From NCBI GenBank assembly GCA_007123655.1, contig SKKR01000197.1, positions 1-6,663 of the forward strand: 6,663 nucleotides of DNA, given 5' to 3'. Shown here in pieces: positions 1 through 5,114 of the stretch. Numbering within the stretch: the stretch's first letter is position 1; each line of letters begins with the position of its first letter. The notes beneath the pieces were generated by a model. It was not told the origin of the DNA, did no database searches, and was given only the letters and a program-made list of their open reading frames with translations. Position numbers and translations under genes: made by a program. This DNA is from Thermomicrobiaceae bacterium (lineage in GTDB: Bacteria; Chloroflexota; Chloroflexia; Thermomicrobiales; Thermomicrobiaceae).

Positions 1-558
1 CCGTTGCCGAACACTGACGCAGCCATCGTTGACCCTGATACTCGCTCCCGTCGCCTTGCGGAAGAGGAGACGGGAGAGCTTGCCGTCCGCGGCCCTCAGG
101 TGATGCAGAAGTACTGGAACCAGGACGAGAAGACGGCCGAGGACCTCGTGGACGGCTGGTACTACACGGGCGATATGGCCCGTCAGGATGATGACGGCTT
201 CTTCTGGCTGGTTGATCGAAAGAGCGAGATGATCATCGTCGGTGGCTTCAACGTGTTCCCGAGCGAAATCGAGTCCGTACTCGTGCAGCACCCGAAGGTG
301 CAGGAAGCTGCGGTCATCGGCGTGTCCGACCGGCGACGAGGCGAGGCGCCGAAGGCGTTCGTCGTGCCAGAGAGCGGGCAGGAACTTTCCCGGCGAGAGA
401 TTCTGGAGCATTGTCGTGAGCACCTGGTGCATTACAAGCTTCCGAGGTCAGTTGAGATCCGGAGGGACCTGCCACGGAACCTGCTCGGCAAAGTCCTCAA
501 GCGGGAACTCGCTGATGAGCCGGCCGGAGAACAGCGCGAACAAGACGGTGATGGCTGA
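1..558 (+). CDS. Acyl-CoA synthetase / AMP-dependent ligase, C-terminal part (5' truncated by window edge)
   Basis: The frame is open from base 1 and ends at TGA 556-558, so only the last 185 residues of an ANL-superfamily adenylating enzyme are present (whole enzymes are usually about 500-550 residues). Numbering from the first codon, it shows the end of the large domain (TGELAVRGPQVMQKYW, then YYTGD with the ribose-binding Asp at about 58), the hinge and start of the small domain (DRKSEMIIVGGFNVFPSEIE, about 72-91), and near the C-terminus the LLGKVLKREL motif. The Gly-Lys lysine there (about residue 164, codon at 490) is the conserved catalytic lysine of the adenylation step. The family joins a carboxylic acid to CoA via an acyl-adenylate in the cytoplasm; chain length and substrate cannot be judged without the N-terminal pocket. 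It converges on the monooxygenase gene, 18 bp between stop codons, with no obvious terminator between them. Confidence 0.93.
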   Translation, partial: PLPNTDAAIVDPDTRSRRLAEEETGELAVRGPQVMQKYWNQDEKTAEDLVDGWYYTGDMARQDDDGFFWLVDRKSEMIIVGGFNVFPSEIESVLVQHPKVQEAAVIGVSDRRRGEAPKAFVVPESGQELSRREILEHCREHLVHYKLPRSVEIRRDLPRNLLGKVLKRELADEPAGEQREQDGDG

Positions 559-576
559 ACGCGAACATCGGGTGAA

Positions 577-1716
577 TCAGTTCCAGCTGCCGGCCTTGAG
601 CCAGGACATTTGCTGATGGAGATCACCGGCGTCAGGTTCCGCCGGTGTCGCCAGAAACACGTGCGTTGCCCCCAGTTCGGCAAGCCGGTCGAGTTTCGCC
701 CGGACCTTCGCCGGTTCTCCGACGTAACTGAGATCGTCGATGAGTTCGTCAGGGATCTGATCCCGCGCCGCGACGAAATCCGCAACGCGCCGAATGTCGA
801 TGAAGTTGCCACCTGAACGCAGCACCTCTCGCGTCCGCATGACCTCGCCTATCCGCCGCACGATCTCCCCAACATCGAAATCAGGATGCACGATCTGCTG
901 AGACATACCCGGCAGCGCCGCGAGCACCGCCATCAGCGTCTTCCTGTAATGCAGATACGCTTCCGGGTCTTCCGTTACTCGAATCGCCGTCCGGACGTAG
1001 ATATGGAAGCGGTCCGGATCGCGTCCGTAACCGGCGACCCGGGCCCGCATCTCGGGCAGCAACCATTCCAGGTAGGGCATGGACGCAAAGTCGGCAATCA
1101 GCAGACCGTCCGCCAGCCTGGCCGCAAGGTCGCGGGCGTTCGGACCGATCGCGGCGAGATAAATCGGAGGGCGATCCTGTGCCGGCCAGATCGCCCGCGC
1201 CCAGTCATTCACCGAAATCGCTTCTCGTGAGGACGCCCTGTACGGCGGCTGCCACCACTGATGAAGGAGTCTGATCGTAGATTCCAGCCGCCGGAGCGGC
1301 GATCCAGCCGCATTCACCCCGAGCGCATTCCGGTACCATTCCGGCTGTCCCCGGCCGAGACCGAGAAACGCCCGGCCTCCAGTGAGCCGGTCCAGCGTGC
1401 TGACTGACATCGCGATCTGGTTCGGATGACGCAGATACGGGTTCGTGACCCCGGTTCCCAGGCGTACCCTGGATGTTGACCGGGACGCGGCCGACAGGAC
1501 CGAAAAAGCATCCCAGCCGTCCGGGTCCTCACTTACCCAGGCCGAGTCGAGTCCGGCCCGGTCAGCCGCCTCGATCTGCCCGATCGTGTTGCTTGCGGCG
1601 GCGCCCATTGCGTCCGCACTGGCGATGACACGTGGGCGAGTCCAGGGATGATGGGAGAGGTCGATGCAGAACCGAAGCCCGCCGACTGTCCGGTACGTAT
1701 CGTCGTCGATTACCAT
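577..1716 (-). CDS. LLM-class (luciferase-like) flavin- or F420-dependent oxidoreductase
   Basis: A 379-residue protein of the bacterial-luciferase-like TIM-barrel family, normal in length. Visible family features are an N-terminal barrel strand (LRFCIDLSHHPW, 14-25), AADRAGLDSAWVSED (50-64), VRLGTGVTNPYLRHP (84-98), the TLDRLTGGRAFLGLGRG segment (107-123) and the late-barrel PIYLAAIGPNARDLAARLADGLL region (184-206). Members use FMNH2 or reduced F420 to oxidise or reduce small organic substrates in the cytoplasm; which cofactor applies here is not resolved by eye, although the GTGVTNPYLRHP stretch resembles the F420-linked branch. The start ATG overlaps the amidase stop (ATGGTAA, 1710-1716) and is preceded by AAAGG eight bases upstream, so it is probably translationally coupled to the amidase. 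It is last in the minus-strand operon. Some relatives begin nearer residue 14, but the overlap and ribosome binding site favour this start. Confidence 0.88.
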   Translation of the reverse strand: MVIDDDTYRTVGGLRFCIDLSHHPWTRPRVIASADAMGAAASNTIGQIEAADRAGLDSAWVSEDPDGWDAFSVLSAASRSTSRVRLGTGVTNPYLRHPNQIAMSVSTLDRLTGGRAFLGLGRGQPEWYRNALGVNAAGSPLRRLESTIRLLHQWWQPPYRASSREAISVNDWARAIWPAQDRPPIYLAAIGPNARDLAARLADGLLIADFASMPYLEWLLPEMRARVAGYGRDPDRFHIYVRTAIRVTEDPEAYLHYRKTLMAVLAALPGMSQQIVHPDFDVGEIVRRIGEVMRTREVLRSGGNFIDIRRVADFVAARDQIPDELIDDLSYVGEPAKVRAKLDRLAELGATHVFLATPAEPDAGDLHQQMSWLKAGSWN

Positions 1717-3113
1717 TCAGGATGCCTTTGATGCCAGGTCGTCTGGTGCTGGTAGGCGCGGGCAACGGAGATGAGCCGGCCGTCTTCACCGGCGCGACCG
1801 ATGAACTGGATGCCGGTTGGCAGCCCGCGCTCACCGAACCCGTTGGGAGCTGTGATGCCAGGGAGACCGGCCAGGTTTCCTGCGGCGGACAGACTGGTCC
1901 AGCGACGCTCGCCCATGTATTCCTCGAACGTCATATCCAGCGGACACGCCACCATTCCGAAGGACGGGTGCACAATCGCGTCGTACCGGGCAAACAGCGA
2001 TTCCAGTTCAGAGACGATGTGCTGCCTGATCCGCATCGCACGCAGGTAATCGACCGCGGGAATCGTGTACCCGGCGTACCCTCCGGTGCGATCCTCTGGT
2101 GCGGTGAGTTCCTTGACTTTTCCGGAGCTGATCAGTGGTTCCAGGGCCGCGGTGCCTTCAGAACGAATGATGAGCTCCGCCGTCTGGCCGTAGGGAAACT
2201 CTGGTAGCGAGATCTCCTCCAGCGTGGCGATCCGGGAGAGCTCGTCCAGTGAACGCTCGAAGTTGTCACGTACTTCGGGCTGGGCATCAGCCACGCCTTC
2301 CCGGAGGACGCCGAGGCGGAAGCCGGCCGCCCGGTCACGGTCCGGCCGGTACTGAAACGGAGATTCCAGGGTAGAGCGTTCCAGCGGATCCGGACCCGCG
2401 ATCCCTTCCAGCACGAGCCCGCAATCGTCCGCGGTGCGGGCAAGCGGGCCGAGTTTGTCCAGCGTCCAGCTCAGCGCCATCGCTCCGCGCCGGCTGACCC
2501 GGCCGTACGTCGGCCGGAGACCGGTTATTCCGCAGAACCCGGCCGGGGACATGATCGATCCCATCGTCTCAGAGCCGATGGCGAACGGAACACATCCGGA
2601 TCCAACCGCTGAGCCGGATCCGCTCGATGACCCGCCCGACCAGGCCTCGGTATTCCACGGGTTGACTCCCGGTCCGGTGAACGCGGCGTTCGGCTGCGTG
2701 TATCCCATGCCGCCGGCCAGTTCGACCATCGCCAGTTTCGCCACGAGCACCGCGCCGACATTTCGCAACCGCTCGATCACCGCCGCGTCGGCGTTCAAGA
2801 CCTGATCCTTGAGCGGGGCGGCTCCCCAGGTCGTTGGGATGCCAATAGTGGAAAGCAGGTCCTTCGCTCCGTAAGGGATACCGTGGAGCAGGCCGCGATC
2901 ATGCCCGGCGCTTAACTCTTCCTCGGCCCGGCGCGCCTCTCGCATTGCCAGATCCCGAGTGATGGTTACAACCGCGTTCAGCTGGCTCCCAACCCGTTCC
3001 AGACGGGCGATCGCCAGTTCGGCTAGCTCGGTGGGTGTTGTCTCGCCGTTCCGGAGCATTTTGCCGAGTTCCCGCACGGTCCTGAACGCGAACTGCTCCT
3101 CGCCAAGGCTCAT
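1710..3113 (-). CDS. Amidase-signature family amidase (AtzE/GatA-like)
   Basis: A 467-residue amidase-signature hydrolase, full length for the family. The Ser-cisSer-Lys triad can be placed: Lys84 in GIPYGAKDLL, cis-Ser162 in WSGGSSSGSG, and nucleophile Ser186 in GSETMGSIMSPA. The 24-residue spacing between the two serines matches the family. GITGLRPTYGRVSRRG (195-210) and a C-terminal LPGITAPNGF...GLPTGIQFIG segment are also typical. The usual GSDTGGSIRQPA signature is altered here (Gly to Met before the nucleophile pair, Arg to Met after it), which suggests a divergent substrate-specificity subgroup. It should hydrolyse a carboxamide to acid plus ammonia in the cytoplasm; the substrate is unknown. 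The start is fixed by AAGGAG five bases upstream and by a 4-nt ATGA overlap with the preceding GatC/AtzG-like gene. The presence of that partner leaves open a transamidosome-type GatA role, but no GatB is adjacent, so a stand-alone or AtzG-type amidase is more likely. Confidence 0.92.
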   Translation of the reverse strand: MSLGEEQFAFRTVRELGKMLRNGETTPTELAELAIARLERVGSQLNAVVTITRDLAMREARRAEEELSAGHDRGLLHGIPYGAKDLLSTIGIPTTWGAAPLKDQVLNADAAVIERLRNVGAVLVAKLAMVELAGGMGYTQPNAAFTGPGVNPWNTEAWSGGSSSGSGSAVGSGCVPFAIGSETMGSIMSPAGFCGITGLRPTYGRVSRRGAMALSWTLDKLGPLARTADDCGLVLEGIAGPDPLERSTLESPFQYRPDRDRAAGFRLGVLREGVADAQPEVRDNFERSLDELSRIATLEEISLPEFPYGQTAELIIRSEGTAALEPLISSGKVKELTAPEDRTGGYAGYTIPAVDYLRAMRIRQHIVSELESLFARYDAIVHPSFGMVACPLDMTFEEYMGERRWTSLSAAGNLAGLPGITAPNGFGERGLPTGIQFIGRAGEDGRLISVARAYQHQTTWHQRHPEW

Positions 3114-3349
3114 GGCTGCTCCTTGCCAACGGGACGGAAGACCGGGGCTGGCTCGTCTCCGTTTTCGAGTTGATACTTCCGTAGCTCTTCGATCGAGTTG
3201 GTCAGGCGTCGAACTCGCTGGCTGACCTGCTCGAGCTCCGTGTCGTCCAGTAGTCCGGGGAACTGCCGCGCCACATCCTGCGTTCGGTGGCTGACGAGAT
3301 CTCCGTTCTGCACCGGCTGGTCATGATTCGAGCCTCGCAAAGTGAACAT
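3110..3349 (-). CDS. Small GatC/AtzG-like accessory protein of the amidase
   Basis: A 79-residue ORF directly upstream of the amidase, its TGA stop sharing ATGA with the amidase start. The C-terminal half resembles GatC and AtzG-type partners: a predicted helix with heptad-like hydrophobics (LLDDTELEQVSQRVRRLTN then SIEELRKYQL, about 33-61) followed by an extended tail containing EPAPVFRP (66-73). In the family such proteins wrap round the amidase as a helix plus strand and stabilise or gate it. It has no catalytic residues of its own. The frame stays open further upstream to 3583, but that part reads as low-quality, Arg/Pro/Ser-rich sequence and is left out. Start choice is uncertain: ATG at 3349 has its purine-rich GGAAAGG too close, whereas TTG at 3340 has the same site at nine bases, an ideal spacing. 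Family assignment is by pattern, without an alignment. Confidence 0.7.
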   Translation of the reverse strand: MFTLRGSNHDQPVQNGDLVSHRTQDVARQFPGLLDDTELEQVSQRVRRLTNSIEELRKYQLENGDEPAPVFRPVGKEQP

Positions 3350-3540
3350 CCTTTCCGGAGCCTGACCCGGCGGGCGGTGCGAACGCATCACACGCTCGAC
3401 CGCGTTCGCCGGTACGGTGTTCGGGCCGGAAATTGTCGCACGGATCGGTCTTTGTGGGAACCCGAAGAGAAGCGAAACGCTGTTCTGGTGTTCGAGTAAC
3501 CCGAAGGGCATCCGGGCTGATACCGGAGTTCGGAACGACG

Positions 3541-3584
3541 AATGACCGGTACCAGGTCGCCTGGTGCGCGCCTGGCCGGTCATT
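3541..3584. repeat. 44-bp inverted-repeat element with two alternative hairpins
   Basis: Outer arms AATGACCGG (3541-3549) and CCGGTCATT (3576-3584) are perfectly complementary over 9 bp. Inside, CCAGG (3552-3556) can pair in two mutually exclusive ways. With the near CCTGG (3560-3564) it forms a 6-bp ACCAGG/CCTGGT hairpin with a TCG loop. With the far CCTGG (3571-3575) it extends the outer stem to 14 bp with a 2-nt TA bulge. No T-run follows on either strand, so this is not a standard intrinsic terminator. It could be an RNA switch, a protein-binding site or a small mobile/attachment element. The pairing is read directly from the sequence; the function is unknown. Confidence 0.6.
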
Positions 3585-3591
3585 CATTCAG

Positions 3592-3606
3592 AACCCGCAA
3601 CGGGTT
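3592..3606. terminator. Short hairpin just past the tentative small ORF
   Basis: AACCCG (3592-3597), loop CAA, CGGGTT (3601-3606) is a perfect 6-bp stem with a 3-nt loop. Read on the minus strand it starts seven bases after the TAA stop of the tentative 70-residue ORF. It lacks a U-tract (CTGAATGAATG follows), so it could be a weak terminator or an RNA 3'-end stabiliser. Confidence 0.3.
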
Positions 3607-3612
3607 ACGGCG

Positions 3613-3825
3613 TTATGAGGAGCCAGAGATCGCCGGAGTCCGAACGTCGGTGATTCGCGGGATTGTCACCTTCTGCGCATCGCCATCCCGGCGATCCGGC
3701 ACGTGGTGTTCGGGCACCGACGTGGAACGCCCTTCCAGCGTTCGCCGGCTGATTCGCCGCGGTTCCGGCATCAGTTTGCGGCGGCGCTGGAGTCTGCGTC
3801 GCTGACCTGTCCCGTTGAGTAACAT
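3613..3825 (-). CDS. Tentative small Arg-rich protein, unknown function
   Basis: A 70-residue ORF I do not recognise. Support: GGGAGG lies seven bases before the ATG, one of the best ribosome binding sites in the window; about 70% of its third positions are G or C (my hand count), in keeping with coding sequence in this GC-rich DNA; and a small hairpin follows the stop after seven bases. The N-terminal half is strongly basic (QRRRLQRRRK then EPRRISRRTLEGR, roughly residues 8-33) and the rest is polar with few hydrophobics, so it would be soluble, probably disordered, and possibly nucleic-acid binding. Against it: no recognised domain, and a second minus-strand frame overlaps its start. It is divergent from ctaG, with an operator-like palindrome between them. 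It may equally be a chance ORF. Confidence 0.35.
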   Translation of the reverse strand: MLLNGTGQRRRLQRRRKLMPEPRRISRRTLEGRSTSVPEHHVPDRRDGDAQKVTIPRITDVRTPAISGSS

Positions 3826-3962
3826 AGAGCAACCTCCCGTATTCTGTCCCAAGTGCTCCCGGCGGGAACACGATCTGCTATGCCGGGAAGTACCGCTCGA
3901 CTTGCTCCCAACGCGTCCTCCAGACTCATTACAGCAATCTTCATGCCTTCGGTGCGCTTCGT

Positions 3963-3981
3963 TATCAGGATTATCCTGATA
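3963..3981. promoter_or_regulatory. Perfect 19-bp palindrome, candidate repressor operator
   Basis: TATCAGGAT-T-ATCCTGATA has two perfect 9-bp arms about a single central base, the geometry of a dimeric helix-turn-helix operator. On the minus strand it reads TATCAGGATAATCCTGATA, which matches the classical 19-bp Fur box (GATAATGATAATCATTATC) at 13 of 19 positions including the whole GATAATC core. A Fur/Zur-like metalloregulator is therefore one candidate; Rrf2 or other families are possible. It lies 116 bp before ctaG, a copper-delivery gene, and 137 bp before the divergent small ORF. Confidence 0.5.
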
Positions 3982-4019
3982 GCCCGGCACATGCCGTGTG
4001 CTAAGCTTCGGACTGCGCG

Positions 4020-4056
4020 CCGGTACCAGGTCTCGCCTCATTGGCGAGGTGACCGG
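4020..4056. repeat. Hairpin carrying second copy of the CCGGTACCAGGTC repeat
   Basis: CCGGTACCAGGTC (4020-4032) is identical over 13 bp to 3546-3558. Here it leads into a hairpin with CTCGCC (4032-4037), loop TCATT, GGCGAG (4043-4048). The flanking CCGGT (4020-4024) and ACCGG (4052-4056) can close an outer stem, as in the first element. It ends about 42 bp before the ctaG start and would lie in its 5' leader if transcription starts upstream. Confidence 0.45.
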
Positions 4057-4097
4057 CGGGCCGACCGGACACGCTGACGGACTGATCCTCGGAAAGC

Positions 4098-5012
4098 ATG
4101 ATGACTGGCGTGTCAGACGCTCTGCTCGTGACTATTCTGCACGGCTACTACGACGGCCCCTTTCTGCTCGCCTGGAGCTTTGATCCCTGGGTGACGACCG
4201 CGTTAGTCGCCGCGTCAGCGATGTATCTCTGGGCGTGGAGACGCGTCCGCGCAAGCAGCGCACCGCAGCCTCCAACCTGGTATGCGTGGTCGTTCGGGGC
4301 GGGCATCCTCTTTCTGGCGTTTTCATTGCTTGGGCCGCTCGAGACGTACAACGAGCAACTGTTCACGCTGCACATGTCCCAGCATCTGTTGATCATGCAG
4401 GTCGCTACACCGGTGATCCTGCTGGGCCGGCCCGTCCAACTCGTGCTCAAAGCGCTTCCACCCCGCAATACGAAACAAACGGTGGGACTGCTCTTCGGGA
4501 ACGGTTCAGTGCGCTTCGCGGTTATCGCGGTAACTGCGCCGGTTACCGGCTTCCTGCTGTTCAACGGAAACATGGGCTTCTGGCACCTCCCGGCGTTCTA
4601 CGAGGCAGCCCTCGTGAACAACTGGGTGCATCATCTCCAGCATCTTCTGTTCGCCGGTTTCTCAATGCTTTACTGGTGGGTGATCATCGATCCGGTGCCA
4701 CGTCACCACCGCCTGCCCCCGGCCTGGGCGATCGGCTCGGTCTTCCTCAGCATGATGATCGGTTCGATCATCGGCGCAATCCTGACGTTGTCCGGCACGG
4801 TTCTGTATCCGTTCTATCTGGAAACGGCCAACCCCTGGGGCTGGAGCCCGCTGCTCGATCAGCAGGTTGGCGGGCTGATCATGTGGGTCGGCTCCTTTGT
4901 GCTGTACTTCATTGTTGTGATCGTGCTGGCTGTGAAACTTCTGCAGCAGGACGAGAAAGACGCGGACCTGGCGGTCTCTTCCCGACAGGGGCAGGCCGCG
5001 ACGACGTCCTGA
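4098..5012 (+). CDS. ctaG: CtaG, caa3-type cytochrome c oxidase assembly factor
   Basis: A 304-residue integral membrane protein of the caa3_CtaG family, normal length. About seven hydrophobic segments can be seen (roughly residues 30-47, 63-79, 94-118, 138-157, 180-200, 209-235 and 256-281), with a short charged cytoplasmic-type tail. Family hallmark histidines are present: LHMSQHLL (His92, His96), FWHLPAFYEAAL (His163) and the HHLQH cluster (His178, 179, 182). In the family it is needed for maturation of the CuB centre of haem-copper oxidases in the plasma membrane; that these histidines bind copper is inference. The purine-rich GGAAAG sits one base before the first ATG and four before the second (4101), so translation may begin at 4101. 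No oxidase subunits, Sco or haem-assembly genes flank it, so it is an orphan copy in this window. Distinct from the unrelated Cox11-type CtaG. Confidence 0.93.
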   Translation: MMTGVSDALLVTILHGYYDGPFLLAWSFDPWVTTALVAASAMYLWAWRRVRASSAPQPPTWYAWSFGAGILFLAFSLLGPLETYNEQLFTLHMSQHLLIMQVATPVILLGRPVQLVLKALPPRNTKQTVGLLFGNGSVRFAVIAVTAPVTGFLLFNGNMGFWHLPAFYEAALVNNWVHHLQHLLFAGFSMLYWWVIIDPVPRHHRLPPAWAIGSVFLSMMIGSIIGAILTLSGTVLYPFYLETANPWGWSPLLDQQVGGLIMWVGSFVLYFIVVIVLAVKLLQQDEKDADLAVSSRQGQAATTS

Positions 5013-5114
5013 GCCGTCACGTAAGCTTCCATACAGATCGCTGCAGCTGGAACATGCATACTTTCGGGAAATGTCATCGTCCGAACGACTCGAACGTTGA
5101 TCGGAGTTCTCAGG
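5013..5114. other. ctaG to DUF3179 gene spacer
   Basis: About 100 bp with no gene. It holds only weak symmetry: 5-bp arms TTCCA/TGGAA at 5027-5031 and 5048-5052, and the self-complementary GCTGCAGC at 5040-5047. No T-run follows and no convincing promoter was found, so whether the lipoprotein gene is transcribed with ctaG is open. Confidence 0.3.

Larger units (their letters stand above)
3350..3612. other. Upstream region of the minus-strand operon; no gene seen
   Basis: About 260 bp holding no convincing protein. A weak sigma70-like promoter for the minus-strand operon is possible: TTCCCA (read on the minus strand, 3455-3460) and GACAAT (3432-3437) with 17 bp between, each 4/6 to consensus. 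Between it and the first gene lies an 8-bp inverted repeat GCGAACGC/GCGTTCGC (3379-3386 and 3402-3409, 15-nt spacer) that would fall in the leader. AACCCGAAG occurs twice (3459-3467 and 3498-3506), 39 bp apart, and could be a pair of protein sites or chance. The right part contains the 44-bp two-state hairpin and a short hairpin, listed separately. Confidence 0.35.
3826..4097. other. Divergent intergenic region upstream of ctaG
   Basis: About 270 bp between the tentative minus-strand small ORF and ctaG. It contains a perfect 19-bp palindrome (3963-3981) and a hairpin carrying the second copy of a 13-bp repeat (4020-4056). A loose extended -10-like TGCTAAGCT lies near 4000, but no good -35 could be placed, so the ctaG promoter is not fixed. 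A 57-codon minus-strand frame (3771-3944) crosses it and is discussed under findings. Confidence 0.4.

Noticed and set aside
1734..1749. CCAGGTCGTCTGGTGC, 15/16 identical to part of the 44-bp hairpin element
   Set aside because: It lies inside the amidase coding region, encodes the conserved C-terminal end, and lacks the outer arms; probably chance.
1632..2207. 191-codon plus-strand ORF opposite the LLM/amidase junction
   Set aside because: It is antisense to two well-supported genes and its product has no recognisable pattern.
3488..3506. GTTCGAGTAACC, tRNA T-loop-like sequence
   Set aside because: The flanking bases do not form the T-stem and no acceptor, D or anticodon arms can be found on either strand.
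3350..3583. N-terminal extension of the GatC/AtzG-like ORF back to 3583
   Set aside because: The added 78 residues are Arg/Pro/Ser-rich without secondary-structure pattern, exceed the usual length of the family, and contain the likely promoter and structured DNA.
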